From contig NC_091009.1 in assembly GCF_041146395.1 (NCBI RefSeq), positions 1,637,001 through 1,701,000 on the forward strand: a DNA stretch of 64,000 bases. The letters are read 5' to 3'. This DNA comes from Eulemur rufifrons (Eukaryota; Chordata; Mammalia; Primates; Lemuridae). The position numbers were made by a program, and so were the translations under genes. Shown here in pieces: positions 23,956-35,672 of this stretch. Under the pieces are notes generated by a model, which saw only the letters and a program-made list of their open reading frames with translations, did no database searches and had not been told where the DNA came from. How positions within the stretch are numbered: the stretch's first letter is position 1; every line of letters begins with the position of its first letter.

Positions 23956-25970
23956 TTGCTTTCTCTGCATGAATGTAAGCGTTTGTATATATGACTCTGG
24001 TACTTCTTTCAAAATACAATTTAGCAGACCGAAAATTGAACCGCCGAGAGTTGCTTTCTCTAAGTGACTGTCTGCTTTCGAACTTCTTCCAAATTATGTT
24101 TTAGCATGCCTACAAAACACCACCCCATAGTTACTTTCTCTGCATCAATATAAGCGTTCATATATATGCCTATCTCACTTCATCTAAATTAGAGTTTAGC
24201 AGGCCTACAAACCACGCCCCGTGAGTTGCTTTCTCTAGGTGACTGTAAACTTTCCTATATAAGAATCTCCAACTTCTTTCAAACTACAGCATGCCAACAA
24301 AACACCACACCGTGGTTGCTTTCTCTGAGTGAACATAAGCGTTCCCATATATGACTCACACTCTGTTTCCAAAATAGAATTTAGCAGATCTACAAACCAG
24401 CCCAAGATGGTTCCTTTCTCTAAGTGACTGTAATTTTCCCCAGATATGACTCTCGCACTTCCTCCAAACTACAGATTAACATGCATACCTGCGCCACCCC
24501 ACAGTTGCTTTCTCTGCGTGAATGTAACCGTTCATATATATGACTCTCCTACTTCTTCCCAACTACAGTTATTATGCCTTCAAACCATCACGATAATGTT
24601 TCTTTCTCTGAGTGAATGAATGCAAGCGTTCTCACATTTCATCCAAATTAGAGTTTAGCAGGCCTACCAATAAACTTCCGAGAGTTGTTTTCTCTGTGTC
24701 ACTGTAATCTTTCCTATATAAGACGCTCGAACTTCTTCCAAACCACAGTTTAGCATGCCAACAAAATACGACCCCAGAGTGGCTTTCTCTGCCTGAATGT
24801 AAGCGTTCATATATATGACTCTCGTACTTCCTCCCAAATACAGTTTAGAATGCCTACAAACCACCACCCAAACGTTGCGTTCTCTGAATGAATGAAAGCA
24901 TTCCCATGTTTGACTCTCACAATTGATGCAAAGTAGAGTTTAGCAGGCCAAGAAAGGATCTCCCGAGAGTTGCTTTCTCTAGGTGACTGTAAGCTTTCCT
25001 AAATAAGACTCTCCAACTTCTTCCAAACTACAGGTTAACATGCCCACAAAACATCACCCCATAGTTTTTTCTTTGCATGAATGTAAGCATTAGTATATAT
25101 GACTCTGGTACTTCTTTCAAAATACAATTTAGCAGACCTAAAAATCACCCACCAAGAGTTGCTTTCTCTAAGTGACTGTTCAGGTTTAGAACTTCTTCCA
25201 AACTATAGCATGCTTACAATACACCAAACCGTAGTTGCTTTCTCTGGGTGAATGTAAACGTTCCCAAATATCATTCTCGTACTTCTTCCAAACTAATTAG
25301 TATGCCTACAAAAACCAGCCCAATGTTGTTTCTCTGAGGGAATGTAAGCGGTCCCATGTTTGACTCTCACACTTCATCCAAATTAGAGTTTAGCATGTGT
25401 ACAAACAATCTCCCGAGAGTTGCTTTCCCTAGGTGATGGTAATCATTCCTGTATAAGGTTCTCCAACTTCTTCCAAACTGCAGTTTAGCATGCCTACAAA
25501 ACCTGACGCTAGAAGTGCTTCCTCTGCGTGAATGTAAGTGTTCCTATATAGGACTCTCGTACTTCTTCCAAACTACAGTTTAGTATGCCCTACAAACCAC
25601 CACCCAAACGTTGTTTTCTCTGAGTGAATGTAAGCGTTCCCATATATGACTCTCACACTTCAACCAAAATAGAGTTTAGCAGGCCTACATTCCACACCCA
25701 GAGAGTTGTTTTCTCTACGTGACTGTAAACTTTCCTATATATGACTCTCAAACGTCGTCCAAACTAGAGTTTTGCAAGCCTACAAAACACCACCCCATAG
25801 TTGTTTTCGGTGCCGGAATGTAAGCGGCTCTACATGTGATTCTCTTGCTTCTTCCAAATTACAGGTTAGTATGCCTAGGAACCACAACCACGACGTTGCT
25901 TTCACTGAGTTCCCATATATTATTCTAACACTTCATTGAAAATAGAGTTTAGCAGGCCTACGAAACACCC

Positions 25971-26638
25971 CCCGAGAGTTGCTTTCTCTAAGTGACTGTA
26001 AGCTTCCCAGATATGACTCTCGAACTTCCTCCAAACTATATTTTAGTAGGCATACAAACATCACTCCATAGTTGCTTTCTCTGCGTGAAGGTAAGCGTTC
26101 CTATATACGATTCTCGTACTTCTTCCAAACTAGAGTTGACTATGCCTACAAATCACAATCCCATCGTTGATTTCTCTGAGTGAATGCACGCGGTCCCCAA
26201 TATGACTCTCCCCCTTCTTCCAAACTGGAGTTTTGCAGGTGTACAAAACATCCCCCGAGAGTTGGTTTCTATGACTGTAACCTTTCCTATATATTACTCC
26301 TTAACTTCTTCCAAACTAGAGATTAGCATGGCTACAAAAACGCCACCCCATAATTGCTTTCTCTACGTGAATGTAAGCGTTCCCATATATCATTCTCCCA
26401 CTTCTTCCAAACTAGAGTTTAGTATGCCTACAAACCACCACGTCGTCGTTGCTTTCTCTGAGGGAATGTAAGCCTTCCCATATATGACTCTCACTCTTAA
26501 ACCAAAATAGAGTTTAGCAGGCCTACTTTCCACACCCAGAGATTTGCTTTCTCTAAGTGACTGTAAGCTTTCTTATATGTGATTCTCAAACTTCGTCCAA
26601 ACTAGAGTTTAGCATGCCTATAAAACACCACCCCATAG
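25971..26638 (+). repeat. 670-bp segment duplicated inside the 95-bp array, copy 2
   Basis: This is the partner of 23285-23955. It has a 4-bp deletion near 26270 relative to copy 1. The match stops in the B monomer starting at about 26639, where TTTCAGTGCGTC replaces TTTCTCTGCATG. Confidence 0.8.
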
Positions 26639-27914
26639 TTACTTTCAGTGCGTCAAAATGTATGTGTTCCTATATGTGATTCTCGTGCTTCTTCCAAACT
26701 GCAGTTTAGTAAGCCTACAAACAACCCCATCGTTGCTTTCTCTGAGGGAATGTAAGCGTTCTCATATATGACTCTCACACTTCAACCAAAACAGGGTTTT
26801 GCAGGCCTACAAACCACCCGCCAAGACTTGCTTTTTCAAAGTGGCTGTTACCTTTCCTATATAGGACTCTGGAACTTCTCCCAAGCTAGACTTTAACATG
26901 TCTACCTGACACTACTCCGTAGTTGCTCTCGGTGTGTGAATGTAAGCGTTCCTATATATGAGTCTTGTACTTCTTCCTAACTAGCATCTGGCATGCCAAA
27001 ATAACACTCCCCCATAGTTGCTTTCTTTGAGTCAATGTAAACATTCCTATATATGTCTCTCGCACTTCTTCCAAACTTGAGTTATGTCTACAAACCAATC
27101 CCCGACAGCTGTTTTCTCTGAACGAATTTAAGCGTTCCTATATAGGACTATGGCACTTCCTCCAAACTAGAGTTTAGCAAGCCTACACTCCACCCCCGTT
27201 CATTGCTTTCTCTAAGTTACTGTAAGCTTTCCTATACATGGCTCTCGAAATTTTCCAAACTAGAGTTAGCATGCCTACTATACACCTACACATAATTGCT
27301 TTGTCTGAGTGAATATAAGCCTTCCTATATATGACTGTCGCACTTTTTCCAAATTAGAGTGTAGCCAGCCTGGAAAGCACCCCTTATAGTTGCTTTCATT
27401 GAGTGAATGTTAACATTCCTATGTATGACTCTCGCAACTTTTCCAATCTAAGATTTTAGCAATGCTACAAATCCCCCGCCAAGAGTTCCTATACATAACT
27501 GTCCTCTTTTTCCAAGCTAGAGTTTAGGAAGCCTAGAAACCGTCCCCCCGTAGACGCTTTATGTGAATGTAAGCGTTCCTATATATGACTCTCGCCTTCC
27601 TCCAAACTAGAGCTTAGCAAGCCTACAAACCAACTCCCTATAATTGCTTTCTCTGAATGAATGATATCGTTCCTATATAAGACTCTCGAACTTCTTCCAA
27701 ACCAGAGTTTAACAAGCCAAAAAAGCACCCCCCATAGATGCTTCCTCTAACTCAAAGCTAATATTCCTATATATGATTCAGCTTCTTCATCCAAACTAGA
27801 GTAAGGCAAGCCTACAAATCACACACCAATAGTTGCTTTCTATCAGTAAATGTAAGCATCCCTATATATGACTATAGCAATTCTTCCAAACTGGAGTTTA
27901 GCAAGCCTCCAGAC

Positions 27915-28052
27915 CCCCGGACCCCACTCCATAGTACCCTGGGCATTGGCGCCTGCCTGTCATGCAGGACATAGGGGCGGACCCTCATCTCAGACACGGC
28001 ATTGGTGGATTGTAGGCTTTTTTAAGTTTTTGAATTGAAGAACTCTGAGAAT
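27915..28052 (-). repeat. E core remnant, inverted, next to the 95-bp satellite
   Basis: On the minus strand it runs from ATTCTCAGAGTTC to GTCCTGCATGACAG and GGTACTATGG. The satellite junction removes the rest. It contains an AT-rich disturbance (TTTTTTAAGTTTTTGAATTG). Confidence 0.65.
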
Positions 28053-28307
28053 TGGAATTGGGTTTAGGGTAAGGTTAGGTGTTAGGGACTAGGATTAGGT
28101 TTAGGGGTTAGGGTTTTAGGTTAGAATTAGGGTTAGGATTACTGTTAGGGTTAGAGATTAGGATTATGTTTAGTGGTTGGGTTTAGGTTTAGGGTGAGAG
28201 GCAAGAGTAAGGGTCAGGGATTAGGGTTACTGTTAGGAGTTAGATTCAGGGCTTACTAAGGGTTTGGTTTAGAGATAGGGTTAGGGCTTACGTTTAACGG
28301 TGTGTGT

Positions 28308-28440
28308 TAGGGCACGGGCCATGTCTAATGTACGGGGCACTGTGGGTGTGGAGCAAGGCTGGGTCCCCACTTCATCGTACCCTGGGTGTTGGGCTTCAAC
28401 TGTCACGCAGGACAAAGGCAGAGGCTCATCTCACGCATGG
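28308..28440 (-). repeat. Truncated E core, inverted
   Basis: The GGGCACGGGCC end and the CACGCAGGACA and GGCTCATCTCACGCATGG parts are present. The ATTCTCA/AGAGT end is missing; telomere-like text follows CATGG directly. An open frame of 60 codons over it is not a gene. Confidence 0.7.
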
Positions 28441-29040
28441 TTAGGATTAAGGTTAAAGTTTAGGGTCAGGGTTGAGGGTTAGGGTGAGGGTTAACAGTTA
28501 GAGTTAGGGTAAGGGGGTTAGGGATAGGGTTAGGGTTAAGGGATAGGAGCTTGGTTCAGGTTTAAGGTTAGCATTAGAGGGTAGGGTTTGTGTAACTGTA
28601 GATCAGTGTTGGATTTAGATCTCTAGGCATTAGGATAAAGGTTAGGGTTAGGGTTAAGAGTTAGGGTTATGTTTAAAGGTTAGGATTGGGATTAGGCTTA
28701 AGGGTTAAGGTTAAGGTTATGGGTTATGACTAAGGATCAACGGTTACGGTTATTTTTAGGCGTAGGGTTAGGGTAAGGGGGTAGAGTTAGTGTTAGTGTT
28801 GTTGGTCGGGTTAGGGTTAGGGTTGGCGTTTCAGAATTAGGGATTAAGTGTTATGTTTATAGCTAGGAGTTAGGGTTAGAATTGCGGTATAGGGCTTGTT
28901 CTCAGGGTGTCATGCATTAACGTTAAGATAAGGGGTTAAAGTTAGGGTTACGGTGAGCTTTACCTGTTAAGGTGAGCAGTAGGATCAGGGTTAGGTGTTA
29001 TGTTCAGGGTTTGGGTTATCTGTTAAAGGTATTGTTTATG

Positions 29041-29240
29041 CTTAGCGCACGGGCCCTGTCTACATTAGGCGGGCGGGGGGAGTTTAGGGGGCTGGGATTG
29101 TACCCGGGAACCCACTCTATCATACTCTGGGTATGGGCCCGTGGGTTTCATGCAGGACACAGTGGTAGAGCCTCCTTTCACGCATGGCATGAGAGGATTG
29201 CAGGCTTTCTAAACTCTAAGAAAGCAAGAAGTCTGAGAAT
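29041..29240 (-). repeat. E1a core, inverted
   Basis: This core is almost identical in reverse complement to the E1a cores of the outer arrays, including the GGGCCCGTGGG and CATACTCTGGGTATG parts. It is much better preserved than its neighbours. Confidence 0.85.
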
Positions 29241-29787
29241 TAGATTTAGGGTTAGGGTTATGGTTAGGGTTAAGGATGAAGTTTAGTGTTAGGACGAGGG
29301 CTTAGGTTTAGTGATTAGGGTTAGGGTTAAAGGTTACTCTTAGGTTTAACAGTTACAGTTCGGTTTAGGGTTGAGGTTTACGGTTAGGGTTAAGATGAGG
29401 TGTTAGGGTTTGGTATAGGGTTAGGGTTAGGTACAGGGTTAGGGTTAAGTGTTAGAATTAGGGTTGAAGATTAGGATTAGGGTTAGGATTAAAGGTTAGC
29501 GTGAGAGTTAACGGTTAGGGTTAAGGTTAAGAATTAGTGTTAGGGTTTAGGTTTAGGGTTAAGGGTTAGGGTTAGTTTTAGGGTTCGAGTTATGTGTTAG
29601 GGTTTGTGTTAGAGGTTAGGGTTTGGTTTACTGTTCAGGGTTAGGGTTACGTTTAGGGTTTAGCATTAGGGTTAAGGATTAGGTTTAGGGTAAGGGTTTA
29701 GAGTTAGTGTTCGTCTTTAGGCTCGGGGCTTAGGTTCAGGGTCAGGGGTTAGAGTTGGTGGTAGGGCTTAGATTTAGCGGTCAGTTT

Positions 29788-29972
29788 AAGGGCACAGGAG
29801 CTGTTTAATCTATGGTGAGAGGGGTCTGTTCGGAGTCACCACAAAGCACAACATCATTCCCTGGGCCCTGGGACAAGACCTACATGCAGGACTCAGGCGG
29901 AGCCTCATCTCACACATGGCATGGCTGTATTTTAGGCTTGCTTCACTCTGGGAATGGAAGTAGTGTGAGAAT
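29788..29972 (-). repeat. E2 core, inverted
   Basis: The reverse complement carries CACACTACTTCCATTC, CCATGCCATGTGTGAGATG and GGAATGATGTTGTGCTTTG. The end is GGGCACAGGAGCTG on the plus strand. Confidence 0.82.
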
Positions 29973-30788
29973 TAGGGTTAGGGTTGGGGTTAGGGGTTGC
30001 AAGTTAGGGGTTAGGTTTTGACTCAGGGTTAGGTGGTAGGGATTAGTGGTTAGGGTTAGAGTTAGTGTTACGGGTTAAGTGTTAAGTCTGCTTTAGGGGG
30101 CCATGGTAAGTTTTAGGTTTGGAGTTAGCGTTAGGGTTAGGGTTTAGGGTTAAGGGATAGGGTTAGGGTTAAGGGTTAGGCTTAGGTTTCGGGTTCAGGT
30201 TTAGGGTTAGGGTCAGGGTTAAGGGTTAGGGTGAGGGTGAAGAGTTAGGGTTAGGGTTACGGGATTAGGGATAGGTTTAGGGTTAAGGGTCAGGTGTATG
30301 GTTCAGGTTTAAGGTTAGCATTAGGGGGTTAGCGTTAGTGTTACCTGTAGGTCAGTGTTGGGGTTAGATCTCTAGGCATTAGGGTAAAGGTTAGGGTTAG
30401 GGTTAATTGTTTGGGTTATGTTTAATGGTTAGGATTGGGATTAGGGTTAAGGGTTAGGGTTAAGGTTAGGGGTTATGACTAAGGATCAACGGTTAGTGTT
30501 ATTTTTGGGCATAGGTTTAGCATAAGCGGTTAGGGTTAGCGTTAGTGTTGTTCGTAGCGTTAAGGTTAGAGTTGGCGTTTCACAATTAGGGATTAGGTGT
30601 TATGGTTATGGCTAGGAGTTAGGGTTAGAATTACGGTATAGGGCTTGTTCTAGGGTGTCATGCATTTACCTTAAGATAAGGGGTTAAAGTTAGGGTTACG
30701 GTGAGCTTTACCTGTTAAGGTGAGCAGTAGGATCAGGGTTAGGTGTTATGTTCTGGGTTAGGGTTATGGGTGAGGGGTAGGGTTTATC

Positions 30789-30982
30789 CTTAGGGCACGG
30801 GCCCTGTATGCACTAGGAGGCGAAGTTAGGGATCTGTGATGGTCGCTGGGAACCCACTCTATCGTACGCAGTGTATGGGCCTCTGGGTTTCATGCAGGAC
30901 ACTGTGGCAGAGCCGGCTTTCATGCATGGCTTAGTAGGATTGTAGGCTTTCAAAACTCTGAGAAAGCAAGGAGTCTGAGAAT
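30789..30982 (-). repeat. E1b core, inverted
   Basis: GGTCGCTGGGAACCCACTC and CGCAGTGTATGGGCCTCTGG on the plus strand mark it as E1b. The TGCATTTACCTTAAG at about 30660-30675 is a changed form of the E1 tail motif. Confidence 0.82.
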
Positions 30983-31227
30983 TAGATTTTGGGTTAGGAT
31001 TACGGCACGGTTTAGGGATGAAGATTAGTGTTAGGGTGAGGGCTTAGGGTTTGGGTTAGGGTTAGGGGTAGGGTTCATCGTTAGGGTTACGTTTAGGCAG
31101 TAGCGTTATGGGTTAGGAATAGGGTAAGGGTTTAATGTTAGTGTTGGGCGTTAGGGTCATGGCTTAAGTTTAGGGTTAGGGGTTAGTGTTAGAGTTAGTG
31201 TTAGGGCTTAGATTTAGAGGTTATTTT

Positions 31228-31413
31228 AAGGGCACAGGACCTGTGTAATCTATGGTGAGAAGTGTGCGGAATGGGTCATCGCCACACCACACCATCGTAC
31301 CCTAGGCCTTGGGCCCAGACCTACATGTAGGTCTCAGGCAGAGCCTCTTCTCACGCATGGCATGGTTTTATTGTAGGCTTGGCTAACTCTGAGAATGGAG
31401 GAAGTGTGAGAAT
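31228..31413 (-). repeat. E2 core, inverted
   Basis: A diverged E2: CTAGGCCTTGGGCCCAGACC replaces the usual CCTGGGCCTTGGGACAGGAC. It ends GAGGAAGTGTGAGAAT. Confidence 0.78.
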
Positions 31414-32194
31414 TATGGTTATGATTAGGGTTAGGTGTTTGGGGTTAGGGGTTAGTGTTCGAGTGAGGGTTAGGGGTTAGGGATTAGGGGTTAGGGTTAA
31501 TGTTAGCATTAGGGGTTAACGGTTAGGGTTGGGTTAGGGACTAGGGTTAGATTTAGGGTTGGGGTAGGGTTAGGGTTAGGGGTTAGGGTTAGGGTTAAGG
31601 GATAGGATTAGGGTTAAGGGTTAAGGCTTAGGGTTAGCATTAAGGGATGGGTTAGGGTTAAGGGTTACGGTTATGGTCCGAGTTAAGGGTTAGGATGAGG
31701 GTTAACAGTTAGGGTTATAAGTTAGGGATAGTGTTAGGATTAAGGTCTAGGGTTAGGGTTAGAGGTAGTTTTACTGCTAAGATTAGGTCTAGGCATTAAG
31801 GTAAGGGTTAGTGTTAGGATTAGGTTTAATTGTTAGGATTAGGATCAGAATTAAGGGTTAGGCTTAGGGTTAGGGGATAGGGTTAGGGTTTAGGGTAAAC
31901 TTTTAAGGTTATGTTTAGGGATAAGGTTAGGGTTAGCGTTTAAGGTTAGGGTTAGTATTAGGGTTGTTTGTAGGGTTAAGGTAATGTTTAGTGGTTAGAA
32001 TTAGGGTTAGGGATTAGGGGTTACTGTTATGGCTAGGAGTTTGGGTTAGTATTAAGTGATAGGGGTTGTTCTTAGCATAAGTGTTATGCATTAACGTTAG
32101 AATAAGTGGTTATAGTTAGGTTTACGGTGAGGTTTATGTGTTAAGGTGAGCAATAGGATCAGGGTTAGAATTATGAGTGAGGGGTAGGGTTTTG

Positions 32195-32388
32195 CTTAGG
32201 GTATGGGCCCTGTCTGCCCTAGGAGTGGGATTGAGGGGGATGTGATTGTCACCAGAAACCCACTCTATCGTATGCAGGGTATGGGCCCATGGGTTTCTTG
32301 TAGGACACTCTGGCAGAGCCTGATTTCACGCATGGTAAAGGAGGATTGTAAGCTTTCCAATCTCTAAGAAAGTAAGAAGTCTGAGAAT
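32195..32388 (-). repeat. E1 core, inverted, diverged
   Basis: It has the E1 start (AGTCTGAGAAT on the plus strand) and GGGTATGGGCCCATGGG, but mixed E1a and E1b variants in its second half. Confidence 0.75.
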
Positions 32389-32721
32389 TAGATTTAGGGT
32401 TAGGATTATCGTTATGGTTAGGGATGAAGTTTAATCTTAGGGTGAGGGCTTCGGGTAAGGGGATAGGGTTAGTTATAGGGTTAAAAGTTACTGTTAGGTT
32501 TAACAGTTACAGTTAGACTTAGGGTTTAGGTTTAGGGTTAGGGTTAAGCTTAGGGGTTACGGTTTGGTACAGGGTTAGGGTTAAGTGTTAGGGTTAGGGT
32601 TAAAGATCATGACTAGGGTTAGAGTTAAGGGTTAGTTTGAGTGTTAACAGTTAGGGTTAAGGATAACTTTTCGGGTTAGGGGTTAGGATTAGTGTTCGGG
32701 CTGAGATTTAGCGGTTAGTTT

Positions 32722-32905
32722 AAGGGCACAGGACCTGTTTAATCTATGGTGAGAGTGGTGCACAGGGTCGCTGCGACACGACACCACCATACGCTGGGCC
32801 TTGGGCCAAGACCTACATACAGGGCTCAGGTGGAGCCTCTTCTCACGCATGACATGGCTGTATTGTAGGCTTGGTTAACTCTGAGAATGGAAGAAGTGTG
32901 AGAAA
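32722..32905 (-). repeat. E2 core, inverted, at the strand flip
   Basis: This is a complete, diverged E2 whose ATTCTCA end (GTGTGAGAA on the plus strand) lies within about 10 bp of the last TTAGGG before the strand flip. Confidence 0.78.
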
Positions 32906-32910
32906 TCGGG

Positions 32911-32940
32911 TTAGGGCTGGCTGTAGGTGTTTTTAACCCC
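32911..32940. other. Strand-flip junction, TTAGGG to CCCTAA
   Basis: The plus strand changes from GGGTTAGGG through CTGGCTGTAGGTGTTTTTA to ACCCCTAACCCTAAC. No perfect telomere repeats stand on either side, and the two flanks are not mirror images of each other. Confidence 0.85.
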
Positions 32941-33009
32941 TAACCCTAACACTAACCCCAAGGTTAAATCTAACCGTAACCCTTACGCCAACCCTAACCC
33001 TAAACCTAA

Positions 33010-33045
33010 CCCCTCTCACTGTAGAATAAACAGGTCCTGTGCCCT
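33010..33045 (+). repeat. E2 remnant (3' end only)
   Basis: CCCCTCTCACTGTAG and ACAGGTCCTGTGCCCTT match the last 35 bp of E2. The rest is missing, so the break at the strand flip cut an E2 unit. Confidence 0.8.
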
Positions 33046-33574
33046 TAAACTAACCGCTAAATCTAAGCCCTAACATCAACCCTAACCTCTGACCCTAAAC
33101 CTAAGCCCTGAGCCTAAAGCCCAACACTAACTCTAAACTCTTACCCTAAAGCTAATCCCTAACCCTAATGCTAACCCCTAAACATAACCCTAACTGTGAA
33201 CCCTAAACCTAACCCTAACCTCGAGCGCTAACCATAGCACTTAACTCTAACCCTAAACCTAACATGAACCCTTAATCCTAACACTAACCCTAACCCTAAC
33301 TCTTAACTTTAACCCTGACTGTTAACCCTCACACTAACCTTTAAACCTAACCTTAATCGTAATCTTTAACCCTAAACCTAATATTTAACCCTAATCCTGT
33401 ACCAAACCCTAAACCCTAACCTTAAACCTAACCGTAAACCTTAACCCTGAACCTAACTGTAACGGTTAAAACTAAGAGTAACCTGTAACGCTACCCGTAA
33501 CCCCTAACTCTAAGCCTTCACCCTAACACTAACCTTGATCCTTAACCCGAACCCTAACCCTAACCCTAAATCTA

Positions 33575-33773
33575 ATTCTCAGTCTTCTTGCTTTCTTAGA
33601 GTTTAGAAAGCCTACAATCCTCCCATTCCATGCGTGAAAGGAGGCTCTTCCACTGTGTCCTGAATGAACCGCTGGGGCCCATAACCAGAGTACGATAGAG
33701 TGGGTTCCTGGTGACAATCCCAGCCCCCTAACTCCCGCCCCCCGCCTAATGCAGACAAGGCCGGTGTCCTAAG
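33575..33773 (+). repeat. E1 core, diverged
   Basis: It resembles E1a, but with CATAACCAGAGTACGATAG, so the small CATAC/GTATG pair is lost. An antisense open frame over it is not a gene. Confidence 0.8.
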
Positions 33774-34019
33774 CATAAACTCTACACCTCACCCAAAACT
33801 CTAACCCTGAAAATAACGTTTAACCCTGATTCTATTGCTCACCTTAGAATGTAAACCTCACTGTAACCTGAACTTTAACCTCTTATCCTAACGTTAATGC
33901 ATAACACTTACCCTGAGAATAACCCCTATCCCATAATTCTAACCCTATCTCCTAGTCATAACTGTAACAACTAATCCCTAACCCTAATTCTAAACCACTA
34001 ACACTAACTGTTACCCTAC

Positions 34020-34052
34020 GTAGTTACTGTTACGGTAACCTACTGTTACCCT
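34020..34052. other. Small local rearrangement with inverted motifs
   Basis: Where sister units read ACCCTACCTACAACCC, this copy has TACGTAGTTACTG, then GTTACGGTAACC and TACTGTTACCC. The hexamer pattern is broken for about 30 bp, and GTTAC-G-GTAAC is an inverted repeat. Confidence 0.55.
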
Positions 34053-34962
34053 AACACTGAACCTAACCCTTACTCCTAACGCCAAAGCTATGGCTAAAAA
34101 TAATGCTAACCCTTGACCCTTTACCCTAACTCCTAACCCTAATCCTAATCCTAACCACTAAACCCAAACTTAGCTCTTAACCCTAACCCTAAACCTTACC
34201 CTGACGCCTAGACCTAACACTAACACTAAACTAACACCTAACCCTAATCATAACCCCTAAAGCTAATCCTAACCCTGAACCCTAAACCTAACCCTAACAC
34301 TTAATACTAACTATATCCCTAACCCCTAACCCTAACCCTAACCGTTAACCCTCACCCTAACCCTTAAACCGGACCCTAACACTAAATCTTAACCCTAACA
34401 CTAAATTTTAACCCTAAACCTATGCCCAACCCTTAACCATAATCCTATCCCTTAACCCTAAACCTAACCCCTAACCCTAAACCTAACACTAACCCCAATC
34501 CTAATTCTAACCATAGCCCTTAATACATCACTACGCCTAACCCCTAACCCTAACCCCTAATGCTAACCCTAACACTGAACCCTAAACCTAACCCTATCCC
34601 TAACCCTTAAACATAACTCTATCCCTAACCAATAATCCTAAGCCTAATCTTTAACCCTCACCCTAGAGCTTAACTCGAACCGTAACCCTAAGCCTAAACC
34701 CCAACCCTAACACTTAACACAAACCCTAAGCCTTAACACTTAACCCCAATCCTATCCTTTAACCCTAACACTAACCCTGATGCCTAATCCTAACCCTAAC
34801 ACTAACCCCAACCATAAATCTAACCCTAGCCCCTAACGCAAAACTAACCCCTAACCCCTAACCCCTAACCCTAACACTAACCCTAAATCCTAGTCCCTAA
34901 CCACTAAACCTCACTTGAACCCTAACCCCTAACACCAAACCCTTAACCCTAACCATAACCCT

Positions 34963-35149
34963 ATTTCTCACACTACTTCCATTCTCAGAGTTAACCAAGC
35001 TTAAAATACAACCATGCAATGCGTGAGTAGAGTTTCTGCATGAGTCCTGCAAGTAGGTCTGGGCCAAAGGCCCAGGATCCGATGGTGTGGTGTCGCATGG
35101 AAACATTCTGCACCCTTCTCACCATAGATTACACAGGTCCTGTACCCTT
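34963..35149 (+). repeat. E2 core, diverged
   Basis: It carries CACACTACTTCCATTCTCAG, CAATGCGTGAG and GATGGTGTGGTGTCGCATGG. The end reads CAGGTCCTGTACCCTT. Confidence 0.78.
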
Positions 35150-35672
35150 AAACTAACCGCTAAATCAAAGCCCAAACACTGACCCTAACCCCTAACCCTA
35201 AACCTAAGCCCTGACCCTAATGCCCAACACTAACACTAAACGCTTACCCTAAACCTAACCCCTAAATGTAACCTTAACCATGAACCCTAAACCTAACCCA
35301 AACCCCTAACCCTAACCATAACACTTAACTCTAACCCTAAACCTAACATGAAAACTTAACCCTAACCCTAACCCATAACCCTAACACTTAACCTTAACCC
35401 TAACCGTTAACCCTCACACTAAACCTTAACCCTAACCCTAATCCTAATCTTTAACCCTAAACCTAGCACTTAACCCTTACCCTGTACCAAAACCTAACCC
35501 CTAATCTTAACCCTAACCGTAAACCTTAAAGCTTAACCCTAAACCTAACTGTAACTGTTAAACCTAACACTAACCTTTAACCCTGACCCTAACCAAAACC
35601 CCTAACCCTAAGCCCTCACCATAACAGTAACCTATATTGCTAACCCTAACCCTAATCCTAGCCCTAAATTTA

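Larger units (their letters stand above)
23280..27920. repeat. 95-bp satellite array
   Basis: These are tandem monomers of about 93-96 bp, roughly 48 in number. The generic monomer reads GTTGCTTTCTCT, GTGAATGTAAGCGTTCC, TATATATGACTCTC, ACTTCTTCCAAACTAG, AGTTTAGCATGCCTACAAA. Starts TTGCTTT or close occur at 23293, 23386, 23481, 23576, 23672, 23767, 23861 and 23956. Three monomer forms alternate (A: GAGAGTT...AAGTGACTG; B: CATAGTT...GCATGAATG; C: CATCGTT...GAGTGAATG), giving a trimer of about 285 bp. The order decays in places, and the last kilobase (from about 26.9 kb) is more diverged with less clear order. The ACTTCTT-AGAGTTTAG-GCCTACAA part also occurs in the E cores. Open frames here are by-products of the repeat. 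Confidence 0.93.
27915..32910 (-). repeat. Inverted degenerate telomere-like block (TTAGGG on plus strand)
   Basis: The same family as the left array lies here in the opposite orientation: the plus strand is G-rich (TTAGGG, GTTAGG, TTAAGG). It has eight complete or broken E cores, all on the minus strand. Spacers of 0.26-0.85 kb between cores hold only degenerate hexamers. Apart from the E1a core at 29041, the text is more diverged from the other arrays than they are from each other. Confidence 0.92.

Noticed and set aside
23306..26471. Open frames of 60-95 codons in the 95-bp satellite
   Set aside because: They are internally repetitive with the satellite period and broken in most monomers.
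23280..27920. CRISPR-like array (regular 95-bp spacing)
   Set aside because: The whole 95 bp is repeated with no unique spacers, and the context is a primate genome.
32911..32940. Chromosome fusion site of two former telomeres
   Set aside because: The head-to-head order fits, but both sides are degenerate, lie within an array of the same family and cut an E2 unit. An inversion inside the array is simpler.
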